Below, piece after piece: positions 17,879 through 28,049 of a DNA stretch of 64,000 nucleotides. The DNA comes from Streptomyces sp. NA02950 (GTDB taxonomy: Bacteria; Actinomycetota; Actinomycetes; Streptomycetales; Streptomycetaceae), in assembly GCF_013364155.1 (NCBI RefSeq), contig NZ_CP054916.1:4088501-4152500 (forward strand), written 5' to 3'. Both the position numbers and the translations under genes were made by a program. The notes under the pieces were generated by a model. It searched no databases and had not been told where the DNA came from. It saw only the letters and a list, made by a program, of their open reading frames with translations. The first letter of the stretch is position 1, and the number at the start of each line of letters is the position of its first letter.

Positions 17879-19077
17879 CAGGAGGCTTCGATGACCGTCA
17901 GCTCGGGGTGGGCGGTGCCGCCCGCGATGGCCGTGGACGACAGGTGGGAGACGACGTGGTCGTCGACCGGGTCGTTCGCCGGGTCGTCGTGCACCACCAG
18001 GTGCTCGTAGGTGGTGGCGCGCTGTGCGGGGACGCGGCCCGCGGCGCGGATGAGATGGAGCAGTTCCATCCGGTTGGAGCGGTGCTTGGCGCCCGCGGAG
18101 GAGACCACGTTCTCCTCCAGCATGACCGAGCCGAGGTCGTCCGCGCCGTAGTGCAGGGACAGCTGTCCGGCTTCCTTGCCGACGGTCAGCCAGGAGCCCT
18201 GGATGTGGGCGACGTTGTCGAGGAAGAGCCGGGCGATCGCGATCATCCGCAGGTACTCGAAGACGGTCGCCTGTGTGCGGCCCTTGAGGTGGTTGTTCTC
18301 GGGCTGGTAGGTGTACGGGATGAAGGCGCGGAAGCCGCCCGTACGGTCCTGCACGTCACGGATCATGCTGATGTGCTCGATCCGCTCGGCGTTGGTCTCG
18401 CCGGTGCCCATCAGCATCGTGGAGGTGGACTCCACCCCGAGGTTGTGGGCGATCTCCATGATCTCCAGCCACCGCTCACCGGACTCCTTCAGCGGGGCGA
18501 TGGCCTTGCGCGGCCGCTCGGGCAGCAGCTCGGCGCCCGCGCCCGCGAAGGAGTCCAGCCCCGCCGCGTGGATCCGGCGGATCGCCTCCTGCGCCGGGAC
18601 ACCCGAGATCCGTGCCATGTGCTCGACCTCGGAGGCCCCCAGCGAGTGGATCACCAGCTGCGGGAATTCCTTCTTGATGGCCGCGAAGTGCCGCTCGTAG
18701 TACTCGACGCCGTAGTCCGGGTGGTGGCCGCCCTGGAACATGATCTGGGTGCCGCCGAGTTCGACGGTCTCGGCACAGCGGCGCAGGATGTCGTCGAGAT
18801 CGCGGGTCCAGCCTTTGGCGGTGTCCTTGGGCGGGGCGTAGAAGGCGCAGAACTTGCACGCCGTCACACAGACGTTGGTGTAGTTGATGTTCCGCTCGAT
18901 GATGTACGTCGCGATGTGCTCGGTACCCGCGTAACGCCTGCGGCGGGCGGCGTCGGCGGCGGCTCCCAGCGCGTGCAGCGGAGCGGACCGGTAGAGGTCG
19001 AGCGCCTCTTCCGGGGAGATACGCCCCCCGCCGGCGGCGCGGTCGAGGACTGCCTGCAACTCTGCGTTCGCGGTCAC
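17878..19077 (-). CDS. mqnC: Cyclic dehypoxanthinyl futalosine synthase
   Basis: MqnC is the radical SAM enzyme that cyclises dehypoxanthine futalosine in the futalosine route to menaquinone. The CxxxCxxC cluster motif is C70, C74, C77 (CVTACKFC). Typical blocks follow: GGTQIMFQGGHHPDYGVEYYE, GLDSFAGAGAELLPERPRK, GVESTSTMLMGTGET and IPYTYQPENNHLKG. It has 399 residues with a GTG start at 19075-19077. The last 35 residues are less conserved and hydrophilic. It works after MqnB and before MqnD, neither of which is in this window. Confidence 0.96.
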   Translation of the reverse strand: MTANAELQAVLDRAAGGGRISPEEALDLYRSAPLHALGAAADAARRRRYAGTEHIATYIIERNINYTNVCVTACKFCAFYAPPKDTAKGWTRDLDDILRRCAETVELGGTQIMFQGGHHPDYGVEYYERHFAAIKKEFPQLVIHSLGASEVEHMARISGVPAQEAIRRIHAAGLDSFAGAGAELLPERPRKAIAPLKESGERWLEIMEIAHNLGVESTSTMLMGTGETNAERIEHISMIRDVQDRTGGFRAFIPYTYQPENNHLKGRTQATVFEYLRMIAIARLFLDNVAHIQGSWLTVGKEAGQLSLHYGADDLGSVMLEENVVSSAGAKHRSNRMELLHLIRAAGRVPAQRATTYEHLVVHDDPANDPVDDHVVSHLSSTAIAGGTAHPELTVIEAS

Positions 19078-19198
19078 CGGGGCGTACCTTTCGGAGGATT
19101 TACGGGCGGACCGACTCAGCCTACGCCAGCGGTTGCAGGCCGCTGCGGGTGCGTGTCCGGTACCCCGAGGGCCCTTGGGACGTGGCCTCGGCCGCGCC

Positions 19199-21121
19199 CT
19201 AACGGAGCTTGCGCAGGGTGCCGCTGGGGTCGCCCGCCTGCTTGTCCTTCGCGCGGTACCTCAGGGTGTTGCCGTTGACGAGGACGAACCGCTCGTCCGT
19301 GGAGCCGTCGCTGCATCCCTCCCGGGGCCCGTCCCGCTTCAGAGCGGCGTCGAGACGGAGTTCGCCGGAGGTGGCGGAGAGCAGCTTCCAGGTGCTGTCG
19401 CAGCGCAGCACCGACAGCGTCACCCGGCCGCTGGCGACCTGCGCGCCGACGCGGCCCTGCCGGAAGGTGATGGTCATGGTGCCCACGGGGATGCCGGAGT
19501 CGGAGGTGAGATCGCCCCGCCAGGTGCCGAGGAACTTCTTCGGCACCGCGCCCGGGCCCGCGCCGTCGCCGGGCGGCGTCCTGGACGGGCTGTCGGGCCG
19601 GGTGTCGCCGCGGTCGGAACCGGCGCCGGCGTCCTTGTCACTGCCGGGCAGGACGTGGAAGACCACCGCGGCGGTCGTCGCGGCGGCCAGGGCGCCCGCG
19701 ACGGACAGCACGAGGGTGCAGCTGACCGCCTTGGGCCGCTTCCGGCCGCCGAGGGACGCGCTGAGCGCGACGCTGCGGGCTTGTTCCGGGACCGGGGACG
19801 GGGACGGCGGTGCCGGGGCCGACGGCCCCGGGTGCGGTGGTGCCGGGGCGGGGTGGGACGGCGGCGGGGTGGGGCCGTCGGCGGGCTCGTGGCGGGGGAG
19901 CCCGTTCGGGTAGGAGGTCCCGCCCGCGTACGAGGGGTCAGGGGGGCCGAAGGCGCCCAGGGCGGGCGCTCCGGCGGTGGAGGTCTTGGGAGGCGGGGAA
20001 GGGGCCGGGGGCGGCGCCGGCCGGTCCGGGCCGGTGGCGGACGTCTCCTCGGCCGCCGGGTTCCGCGTGGCGGCCGGTTCGGGTGCGGCAGCCGCCTCCG
20101 ATGCGGCGGCCGGTTCGCGCGTAGCCGCCGGTTCGCGCGTAGCCGCCGGTTCGCGCGTAGCCGCCGGTTCGCGCGTAGCCGCCGGTTCGGCTGCCGTGAC
20201 CGGCTCCGGATCCTCCGTTTCCGCCTCCAGATCGAGCAGCTCCACCGCCCGTCGGCTCACCCGCTCGACCAGCGCCCCCGGCAGCCAGCCGGACCGTACG
20301 AGCTCCGAGGCACCGGCCGCGGGCGCCAGCCGCCGGACGATCTGCTCCGGGGTGGGGCGGTCGGCGGGGTTCTTGGCGAGGCACGCGGTCACCAGAGCGC
20401 GCAGTTCGCCGGTGAGCCCTTCGCTGAGCCGGGGCTCGGTGTGGACCACCTTGTACAGCAGCGCCGCCGAGCTGTCGCCGGGGAAGGGGCCCCCACCGGT
20501 CGCCGCGTACGCCAGCACCGAGCCCAGCGAGAAGACGTCGGTCGGGCCGCCGACGTTCTCGCCGAGGATCTGCTCGGGCGACATATAGCCGGGCGAGCCG
20601 ATGGATGCGCCGGTGGAGGTGAGCGACGCGGTGCCGTCGGTGGCCCGGGCGATCCCGAAGTCGATCAGCCGCGGCCCGTCGAGGGCCAGCAGCACGTTGG
20701 ACGGCTTGACGTCACGGTGGACCAGACCCAGGGCGTGCACGGCGCCCAGCGCCTCCGCGAGCCCCGCCCCCAGTGCCCGTACCGACGCCTCGGGCAGCGG
20801 TCCCTCGTCGGATACGGCCCGGCTGAGCGAGGGGCCCGCCACATAGCCCGTGGCCACCCACGGAACGGGTGCCTCCGGGTCCGCGTCCAGCACCGGTGCG
20901 GTCCAGGAGCCACCGACCCGGCGGGCGGCCTCGACCTCACGCCGGAAGCGGGCGCGGAACTCCTCGTCCAGCGCGAAGTGCGCGTGCACCACCTTGACCG
21001 CGACCGTGCGCCCTCCGGCGCTGCGCGCCAGATAGACCCGGCCCATACCGCCCGATCCGAGCCGCCCGAGCAGCCGGTACGCGCCGATGACCCGCGGGTC
21101 GTCCGCTCCCAGCGGATCCAT
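19199..21121 (-). CDS. Membrane-anchored serine/threonine protein kinase
   Basis: This is a Hanks-type kinase of 640 residues. The cytoplasmic kinase domain covers residues 15-275: glycine loop GSGGMGRVYLA (22-32), catalytic Lys43 in VAVKVV, HRDVKPSNVLLA, LIDFGIA and SPGYMSPEQ. A long Pro/Ala/Glu linker with four EPAATR repeats follows, then a single helix (LVLSVAGALAAATTAAVVFHVL) and an extracellular domain of about 145 residues with two Cys. No PASTA repeats are present. The outer domain has no fold I can name. It lies between mqnC and mqnA on the same strand but is probably a separate unit. Confidence 0.92.
   Translation of the reverse strand: MDPLGADDPRVIGAYRLLGRLGSGGMGRVYLARSAGGRTVAVKVVHAHFALDEEFRARFRREVEAARRVGGSWTAPVLDADPEAPVPWVATGYVAGPSLSRAVSDEGPLPEASVRALGAGLAEALGAVHALGLVHRDVKPSNVLLALDGPRLIDFGIARATDGTASLTSTGASIGSPGYMSPEQILGENVGGPTDVFSLGSVLAYAATGGGPFPGDSSAALLYKVVHTEPRLSEGLTGELRALVTACLAKNPADRPTPEQIVRRLAPAAGASELVRSGWLPGALVERVSRRAVELLDLEAETEDPEPVTAAEPAATREPAATREPAATREPAATREPAAASEAAAAPEPAATRNPAAEETSATGPDRPAPPPAPSPPPKTSTAGAPALGAFGPPDPSYAGGTSYPNGLPRHEPADGPTPPPSHPAPAPPHPGPSAPAPPSPSPVPEQARSVALSASLGGRKRPKAVSCTLVLSVAGALAAATTAAVVFHVLPGSDKDAGAGSDRGDTRPDSPSRTPPGDGAGPGAVPKKFLGTWRGDLTSDSGIPVGTMTITFRQGRVGAQVASGRVTLSVLRCDSTWKLLSATSGELRLDAALKRDGPREGCSDGSTDERFVLVNGNTLRYRAKDKQAGDPSGTLRKLR
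20110..20181 (-). repeat. Four 18-bp tandem repeats inside the kinase linker
   Basis: The unit CCGGTTCGCGCGTAGCCG occurs four times without interruption and encodes the hexapeptide EPAATR on the minus strand. Diverged copies flank it. It lengthens the disordered juxtamembrane linker and is likely to vary in copy number between strains. Confidence 0.85.
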
Positions 21122-21251
21122 GGCGCCCCTCCCCCCTCGACGGCGCGGTCCAGCTTAGGCGGGAGCCGGGACGGCGGCCCAGCCCAGCCCCGGCCCCCGA
21201 CCTCCGCGAACCTTCCGGATCCGCTTCGCCCGCTCAGACGCCTCCGTCCGC

Positions 21252-22479
<1,228 letters not shown>

Positions 22480-22683
22480 ATGGCTACCGGAACCGTCAAG
22501 TGGTTCAACGCCGAGAAGGGCTTCGGCTTCATCGCCCAGGACGGCGGCGGCCCCGATGTCTTCGTTCACTACTCCGCGATCAACGCGTCTGGCTTCCGCT
22601 CCCTCGAGGAGAACCAGGCCGTGACCTTCGACGTCACCCAGGGTCCGAAGGGCCCGCAGGCCGAGAACGTCAGCGCGGTCTGA
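22480..22683 (+). CDS. Cold shock protein, CspA family
   Basis: This is a single-domain nucleic-acid chaperone of 67 residues. The OB-fold motifs are intact: RNP1 KGFGFI (13-18) and RNP2 VFVH (27-30), with the family start [21 protein letters not shown] lies four bases before the ATG at 22480. The transcript has a long 5' leader with a hairpin, as is common for cold-shock genes, and ends in a strong terminator. Confidence 0.97.
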   Translation: MATGTVKWFNAEKGFGFIAQDGGGPDVFVHYSAINASGFRSLEENQAVTFDVTQGPKGPQAENVSAV

Positions 22684-22698
22684 TCTAGCAGTACCCAA

Positions 22699-22746
22699 GG
22701 AGCCCTGCTCCTCCGCAACCGCGGAGGAAGCGGGGCTCCTGCCTTT
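22699..22746 (+). terminator. Terminator after cspA
   Basis: A long stem is formed by GGAGCCC-TGCTCCTCCGC and GCGGAGGAAGCGGGGCTCC around an AACC loop, with two small mismatches, followed by TGCCTTT. It starts 16 bases after the cspA stop. Confidence 0.85.
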
Positions 22747-22769
22747 CCGGGCCCGTGTTCCGGCCCCCC

Positions 22770-22811
22770 GGATGACTCACGACGGATGACTCACGACGGA
22801 TGACTCACGAC
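22770..22811. repeat. Three 14-bp direct repeats at the 3' end of the NmrA gene
   Basis: GGATGACTCACGAC occurs three times in a row. Each copy carries TGA-type stops in the minus strand, and the innermost one provides the stop of the NmrA-like gene. It looks like slippage at a gene end. Confidence 0.8.
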
Positions 22812-23686
22812 GCGCCGACGATCCGGTGCCGGAGATGGTCGTAGGCCCAGGCGGCGAGGGTGGTCGGGGTGGTGGTCCGGACGGTGCGGCGCTGTTCGGG
22901 CACGAAGTTCTCGCGCAGGCCGGTCGACATTCCGAGCACGGCCTCGACCAATCCGTCGGTCATCCCGGCCTGATGGAGCCGGGCGCGCATGGCGTCGTCG
23001 GTGATCCGTTCGACGCTGATCCGCCGACCGGTGGCAGCGGTGAGGATGTCGCCGACCTGCCGCCAGGTGAGGTCGGCGGGCCCGTGAACCGCCTGTACGC
23101 AACGTCCGGACCAGGCAGGAGACAGCAGACGAGTGGCGGCCACCTCGGCGATGTCGCGAGGCGCCACCCAGGCCATGGGTTGGTCGAGCGGAAGGATCAC
23201 CTGGAGCGCGCCGCCGCGCAGGGCGTCGAGTTGAAGCTCGAGATTGGTGAAGAAGTAGCCGCAGCGGAGGTGGGTGACGTCGACGCCGATGTCATCCAAG
23301 GCGGTTTCGGTGTGTGCCAGGCCGTCGATCTCGCCGGCCCCGTGACGTTTCTCGGCGCCGACGCTGCTGAGGAAGACGACACGGCCGATCCGGTTCTCGG
23401 CGACGGCGCGGACCACACTGCCGGTGGCGCGGGCGTAGTCGGCGAGGGGATCCGCACCACCGGTGGTCGGGTCCACCCAGAACAGTGCGTCGACGCCCTC
23501 GGTGGCGGCCACCACCGCGTCGGCGTCGTACTGGTCGACCGATACGGCATCCACCTCGTCATGGACATCGGGAGCCAGCCGGCCGGGCTCACGCAGCAGG
23601 ACGCGCGGCCGGACCCCGGCGCGCACCAGCGTGGCGACGACGTGGCGGCCGACGTTGCCCGTCGGAGTGGTGACAGCGATCTGCAT
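22805..23686 (-). CDS. NmrA/SDR-type NAD(P)-binding protein
   Basis: This 293-residue atypical short-chain dehydrogenase is of the NmrA/azoreductase-like group. The Rossmann motif is VTTPTGNVGRHVVATLVRAG (residues 5-24), and YRVVFLSSVGAE-type strand 4 (GRVVFLSSVGAEK) follows near residue 103. The catalytic Tyr-Lys pair of classical SDRs is not evident, so it may sense NAD(P) rather than catalyse. It diverges from the WYL regulator with 84 bases between them, which suggests that the regulator controls it. Confidence 0.8.
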   Translation of the reverse strand: MQIAVTTPTGNVGRHVVATLVRAGVRPRVLLREPGRLAPDVHDEVDAVSVDQYDADAVVAATEGVDALFWVDPTTGGADPLADYARATGSVVRAVAENRIGRVVFLSSVGAEKRHGAGEIDGLAHTETALDDIGVDVTHLRCGYFFTNLELQLDALRGGALQVILPLDQPMAWVAPRDIAEVAATRLLSPAWSGRCVQAVHGPADLTWRQVGDILTAATGRRISVERITDDAMRARLHQAGMTDGLVEAVLGMSTGLRENFVPEQRRTVRTTTPTTLAAWAYDHLRHRIVGAS

Positions 23687-23770
23687 GGCTTCCTCTCATT
23701 CGGTGGTTCGACTTCAGGCTAGGAACAGAGGCGGCCCGAACCCGTCCTCCTCTCCTGGAAGGCTGAAGGC

Positions 23771-24511
23771 ATGGAACCGGATCCGACGATCAGGACCTTG
23801 ACCTTGCTGACCCTGCTGCAGTCGGGGGGCGAGTGGACGGCCGCCGACCTGGCCGAACGGCTCGGCACGAGCGTCCGCACCGTACGGCGCGACGCCCAGC
23901 GGCTACGCCGGCTCGGATACACCGTCGAGGCCCGCCCGGGACCTGGCAGCGCCTATCGGCTGAGGCCCGGAGTCAAGGTCCCGCCGTTGCTGTTCACCGC
24001 CGACGAGGTCACCGCACTGGTGGCCGGGCTGCATCTGATCCGTGCCTGGCTCCCCGAAGAGGCGGTCGCATCGAGCGCCTTGCTCAAGCTCGACCAAGTC
24101 CTGCCCCGCCCCCTGCGCCGCCGCGCGGCCGCGACCGACCTCGCAACCGAGGTGCTTCAGCAGCCCGGCGCCGTGGTCGCGGCAGCGACCGTCGGCGTGA
24201 TCGCCGACGCGGTGGCCGAGGAGAGCAGGCTCCGGTTCCGCTACATCGACCAGCACGACCGGCCGTCGATCCGCCTGGTCGAGCCGTACCGCCACTTCCT
24301 ACGCGGCGGCCACTGGTACCTGGTGGCCTTCGATGTCGACCGGGACGACTGGCGCACCTTCCGTCTCGACCGGATCACCGACATCTCCCCGGTGGCGGGC
24401 GCCTACCAGCCCCACGCATTCCCTGATGTGTCCATCGAATGCTGGTTGACCACCGACTTCGGCCGCGCCGCTGCACGGTCACCCCGCTCCGCCGCCGAGC
24501 CGGATCGGTGA
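23771..24511 (+). CDS. HTH-WYL transcriptional regulator
   Basis: The 246-residue product has an N-terminal winged helix (RTLTLLTLLQSGGEWTAADLAERLGTSVRTVRRDAQRLRRLGY, residues 8-50) and a WYL-type ligand domain around 155-220 (LRFRYIDQHDRPSIRLVEPYRHFLRGGHWYLVAFDVD). WYL regulators of this YafY-like type bind small ligands or nucleic acid and often control a divergent neighbour, here the NmrA-like gene. The ATG at 23771 is preceded by GGAAGGCTGAAGGC. Confidence 0.88.
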   Translation: MEPDPTIRTLTLLTLLQSGGEWTAADLAERLGTSVRTVRRDAQRLRRLGYTVEARPGPGSAYRLRPGVKVPPLLFTADEVTALVAGLHLIRAWLPEEAVASSALLKLDQVLPRPLRRRAAATDLATEVLQQPGAVVAAATVGVIADAVAEESRLRFRYIDQHDRPSIRLVEPYRHFLRGGHWYLVAFDVDRDDWRTFRLDRITDISPVAGAYQPHAFPDVSIECWLTTDFGRAAARSPRSAAEPDR

Positions 24512-24573
24512 CGTCGGCATGTGCATCCGTGCGCCGTGGCTCCACGAAAACAGGACGGCCGCGCCGCCTGACG

Positions 24574-25017
24574 TCAGTCTTCCAGCATGCGGAAGTCGGC
24601 GAATTCAAAACCCGGCGAGACCACACAGCTCACCAGAACCTCCTCGTCCGTCGCCGGACGCGCCGACTGCCACACCCCCGGAGGGACAACGGCCTGCGGC
24701 CGCTGCCCGGCCGCGATATCCGGCCCCACCATCACCTCGGCGGGGCGGCCGGTCTCCGGCCGCTCACCCGCCCCGCCCAGGAGCAGCCGCAGCGGACCGC
24801 CACGGTGCCACATCCACAACTCGGCCGAGAGCACCACGTGCCAGCGGGACTCCTCACCCGGAGTCAGCAGGAAGTAGATCGCCGTGGCCGTCGCCCGCTC
24901 ACCGGTGTAACCCGGCGGCTGGGCCGAGACCTCGCTGCGCCAGGTCTCCCGGTACCAGCCGCCCTCGGGATGCGGCCGGAGGCCGAGCCATTCGGCCGTG
25001 GCGGGCCGACGGTTCAT
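24574..25017 (-). CDS. Cupin_5 (DUF985) protein
   Basis: This 147-residue cupin has the DUF985 signature: EWLGLRPHPEGGWYRETWRS at the start, ATAIYFLLTPGEESRWHVVLSAELWMWHRGG in the barrel, and VSPGFEFADFRM at the end. Family members are soluble sugar-epimerase-like cupins of unsettled function. I use the ATG at 25015-25017 because GAGGGAG lies seven bases upstream of it; the ATG two codons earlier is almost touching that site. No operon partner is evident. Confidence 0.85.
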   Translation of the reverse strand: MNRRPATAEWLGLRPHPEGGWYRETWRSEVSAQPPGYTGERATATAIYFLLTPGEESRWHVVLSAELWMWHRGGPLRLLLGGAGERPETGRPAEVMVGPDIAAGQRPQAVVPPGVWQSARPATDEEVLVSCVVSPGFEFADFRMLED

Positions 25018-25169
25018 GGCCATGCTCCCTCACCGCTCTCACACGTCCGACCGGAACCGAGCCCATCGAGACTAGCCAGCGCACGGAGGCCGACGGCGGC
25101 GCACCGCGGACGCGCGCGCCCGATCGGGTGACCGTCCGCCCCCCCCGGGGAACCGCGGCTGACAACGCG

Positions 25170-25829
25170 TCATCCATCGTAGGCCGCCTCGCGGGACACG
25201 GCCTTGCGCGACCATCCCTCTCCACGGAGCACATTGCCCAGCCCCGCCCAGGCGAAGTCCATCAGGGTCGTTGCCGCCTCCTGGGCCGAAGGACCGCCCC
25301 GGACACCCGCCCAGTCGGCCAGCGACTCGGCCGCGCCCACCAGGGCGTACGCGATCGCGGTCACATCCGTACGGTCCAGCCGCTCCCGCACCGCGTTGTC
25401 CCGCGCCGCGACGGCCAGCAGCTGGGTCACGAAATCCACCAACTCCTTCCGCATCTCGCCCACTTCCCGCGCGAACGGCCGCCCGTGCGTACGGGCCTGG
25501 ACGTGCAGCAGCGTCCAGCCCTCCTGATGGGCGGCGGTGTGGGCGAAGAACCCGCTCAGCCCGCTCCACAACTGCCGGTCGGCGGGCGCTCCCTGCTCCA
25601 CGGCGGCCCGCACCGCCGCCACCAGCGCCGCGGCCTCACGCCGTATGCACGCGGCGAACAGCTCTTCCTTGGAGTGCAGATAGAGATAGACCAGCGGCTT
25701 GGAGACCCCCGCCAGCTCCGCTATGTCGTCCATCGAGGCGTGCTGATAGCCACTGCGCGCGAACGCCCGCACCCCCGCGTCCAGCATCTGCTGCTCCCGC
25801 ACCGCCCGCGGTACGCGCTTGCTCCTCAT
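25170..25829 (-). CDS. TetR-family transcriptional regulator
   Basis: The 219-residue protein has a TetR helix-turn-helix (residues about 8-55): QQMLDAGVRAFARSGYQHASM, then DDIAELAGVSKPLVYLYLHSKEELFAACI. A helical ligand domain follows. The ATG at 25827-25829 starts MRSKRVPRAVREQQ. Target and ligand cannot be read; the symporter gene on its right and the cupin on its left are transcribed in the same direction but separated by a terminator and a gap. Confidence 0.88.
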   Translation of the reverse strand: MRSKRVPRAVREQQMLDAGVRAFARSGYQHASMDDIAELAGVSKPLVYLYLHSKEELFAACIRREAAALVAAVRAAVEQGAPADRQLWSGLSGFFAHTAAHQEGWTLLHVQARTHGRPFAREVGEMRKELVDFVTQLLAVAARDNAVRERLDRTDVTAIAYALVGAAESLADWAGVRGGPSAQEAATTLMDFAWAGLGNVLRGEGWSRKAVSREAAYDG

Positions 25830-25913
25830 CGCCCCGCCCACGCAGGCAGCCCCCTCTTCGATCGTGCCCCCGCACACATATCGCCGACGAGCCTATCCAG
25901 CCGCGCGCAGCAC

Positions 25914-25948
25914 GGTGCCCCCGGACCTCGGTGAGGTCCGGGGGCACC
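25914..25948 (-). terminator. Perfect 16-bp stem terminator after the symporter gene
   Basis: GGTGCCCCCGGACCTC (25914-25929) pairs with GAGGTCCGGGGGCACC (25933-25948) over a three-base loop, 34 bases beyond the symporter stop. No T-tract follows, as is usual in this GC-rich genus. Confidence 0.8.
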
Positions 25949-25982
25949 GGGACGCCGTCGCGGTGGCGCGCCGGCCGCGGTG

Positions 25983-27326
25983 TTACGCGGCGGCCAGCTG
26001 GGGTTCGGCCGGGTCCGTCTGACCGGTGCCGTCCGGATCGTCCAGCGGGGACGACGAGGCGTGGGCGTAGGCGTCGCGGTCGAGGATCTTCTCCCGTGCC
26101 GAGACCAGGACCGGAATCAGCGCTTGGCCCGCCACATTGGTCGCTGTCCGCATCATGTCCAGGACCGGGTCGATGGCCATCAGCAGGCCGACGCCCTCCA
26201 GGGGCAGGCCCAGGGTGGAGAGGGTCAGGGTCAGCATGACCGTGGCGCCGGTGAGGCCGGCGGTGGCGGCGGAGCCGATGACCGAGACGAAGGCGATGAG
26301 CAGGTAGTCACCGATGCCCAGGTGGACGTCGAAGATCTGGGCGATGAAGATCGCGGCGATGGCCGGGTAGATCGAGGCGCAGCCGTCCATCTTCGTCGTG
26401 GAGCCGAACGGCACCGCGAAGGAGGCGTACTCCTTGGGGACGCCCAGGCGCTCGGTGACCTTCTGGGTCAGCGGCATGGTGCCGACCGAGGAACGGGAGA
26501 CGAAGGCGAGCTGGATGGCGGGCCAGGCGCCCTTGAAGAAGTTCAGCGGGTTGACCTTGGCGACCGTGGAGAGCAGCAGCGGGTAGACGCCGAACATCAC
26601 CAGTGCGCAGCCGATGTAGATGTCGGCGGTGAAGGTCGCGTACTTGGCCGTAAGGTCCCAGCCGTACTCGGCGATGGCGAAGCCGATGAGGCCGAGGGTG
26701 CCCAGCGGGGCGAGGCGGATGACCCACCACAGCGCCTTCTGGAGCAGTTCCAGCACCGACTGGCTCAGGGTCAGGATCGGCTGGGCCCTCTCGCCGAGCT
26801 GGAGGGCGGCGACGCCCGCCACGGCGGCGAGGAAGACGATCTGGAGGACGTTGAGCTGGGTGAACGGCGTGACGATGTCGGTGGGCACGATGCCGGTCAG
26901 GAAGTCCAGCCAGGAGCCCGCCTCTTCGGGCTCGGCGCCGTCCTTGGGGGTCAGGCCGGTGCCGGAGCCGGGGTTGGTGAGGAGACCGATGGTCAGGCCG
27001 ATGGCGACCGCGATCAGCGAGGTGGCCATGAACCACAGCAGGGTGCGGGTCGCCAGCCGGGCGGCGTTGTTGACGTTCCGCAGGTTGGTGATCGATATCA
27101 GGATCGCGAAGAAGACCAGCGGGGCCACGGCCAGCTTGAGCAGCTGGACGAAGATCGTGCCGATCTTGTCGAGAGTGGTGACCAGCCAGCCGACGTCGCC
27201 GCTCCGGGCGACCCAGCCGAGCAGGACGCCCAGCACCAGGCCGAGCAGGATCTGGGCCCAGAAGGGGACCTTGGGCAGGCGGAAGGACGACGACGTCTTC
27301 GACGACGTCTCGGGGACGGACGACAA
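25983..27326 (-). CDS. Dicarboxylate/amino acid:cation symporter (DAACS/GltP family)
   Basis: This is an SLC1-type transporter that takes up C4-dicarboxylates or glutamate with Na+ or H+. It has about 447 residues and eight helices plus two re-entrant loops. The hallmark blocks are FVSRSSVGTMPLTQKV (serine-rich hairpin 1), FGSTTKMDGCASIYPAIAAIF (TM7 region) and AIDPVLDMMRTATNVAGQAL (TM8, with the substrate-binding D and N/T residues). I favour the TTG at 27324-27326 because GGAG lies eight bases upstream; a GTG three codons earlier touches that site. The C-terminus is a hydrophilic tail. Confidence 0.9.
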   Translation of the reverse strand: MSSVPETSSKTSSSFRLPKVPFWAQILLGLVLGVLLGWVARSGDVGWLVTTLDKIGTIFVQLLKLAVAPLVFFAILISITNLRNVNNAARLATRTLLWFMATSLIAVAIGLTIGLLTNPGSGTGLTPKDGAEPEEAGSWLDFLTGIVPTDIVTPFTQLNVLQIVFLAAVAGVAALQLGERAQPILTLSQSVLELLQKALWWVIRLAPLGTLGLIGFAIAEYGWDLTAKYATFTADIYIGCALVMFGVYPLLLSTVAKVNPLNFFKGAWPAIQLAFVSRSSVGTMPLTQKVTERLGVPKEYASFAVPFGSTTKMDGCASIYPAIAAIFIAQIFDVHLGIGDYLLIAFVSVIGSAATAGLTGATVMLTLTLSTLGLPLEGVGLLMAIDPVLDMMRTATNVAGQALIPVLVSAREKILDRDAYAHASSSPLDDPDGTGQTDPAEPQLAAA

Positions 27327-27700
27327 CGGACACACTCCGGGGGAGGTCAAGAAAAGGGTGAAGAGGAGCCAGGAGTCCGTACGGGATCTCCGGCCGCTGT
27401 ACGCGAGAGGGGTCAGCGGCGGCGACAGGCCGCGGACAGGCAGCGGCAAAGATCGATGTGCAGGCGCGCCACGAGCGGAACGCTCGCTGCGATACGGGGC
27501 GCGGCTGCTGTCTTCATGACAAGTACGTTAACACCGCCGCTTTGAGGAACCCAAAGAATATCTTTGACCCCCGCTCGGCCCGGAACGCGTCAACGCCCCC
27601 TGGGGCGGCGGATGCCGGCCCAAGGGGCGCGTCAAGGCGTGTGTCGGCGGTGTGAGGAGGGTTACAGGAGGGGGTTACAGCGCGGCCGGTGCGGTGCCGG
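27327..27700. other. 374-bp region upstream of the symporter gene
   Basis: No gene is supported. It holds the symporter leader, a promoter-like pair on the minus strand (TTGGGT and TTAACG, 17 bases apart, near 27527-27555) and a 15-bp palindrome (27552-27566). Confidence 0.45.
27552..27566. promoter_or_regulatory. 15-bp palindrome CAAAGA-ATA-TCTTTG
   Basis: Two perfect six-base arms flank an ATA centre. The site overlaps or abuts the -35 region of the likely symporter promoter. It is unusually AT-rich for this genome and fits a repressor or activator operator. Confidence 0.55.
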
Positions 27701-27988
27701 TCAGACGCCGTCCTCCTGGCTCTGGTTCGCCGCCAGCCGCTCCTTGGCCCGGTCCACCTTCCCGGCGACCTGGACCGCCATGGCCTCCCGCTGCTTGCGC
27801 AGCAGGATCCAGCTGAGCGGGGCGGAGACGATCAGCGCGAGCAGGGCCACCCAGAACAGGTTCGACCGGCCGAGGCCGGACGGGACGATGCGGAACCAGA
27901 CCAGCCCCCAGATGACCAGGAAGGAACCGGCGAAGATCCCCAGGCGCATCAGGGTGTAGCGGAACGTGGCGCTCGGCTGGAGTGACAC
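27701..27988 (-). CDS. DUF4229 small membrane protein
   Basis: The 95-residue protein has two transmembrane helices (LMRLGIFAGSFLVIWGLVWF and LFWVALLALIVSAPLSWILL) and then a charged cytoplasmic tail (LRKQREAMAVQVAGKVDRAKERLA). This is the DUF4229 layout seen in actinobacteria, often near menaquinone genes. GAAAGAAG precedes the GTG at 27986-27988. Function unknown. Confidence 0.78.
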   Translation of the reverse strand: MSLQPSATFRYTLMRLGIFAGSFLVIWGLVWFRIVPSGLGRSNLFWVALLALIVSAPLSWILLRKQREAMAVQVAGKVDRAKERLAANQSQEDGV

Positions 27989-28049
27989 GGCTGGACTTCT
28001 TTCTGCTGGGGGGATCCTGCCCTCCCAGTGAAGCACGTCCGCCTTTCGA

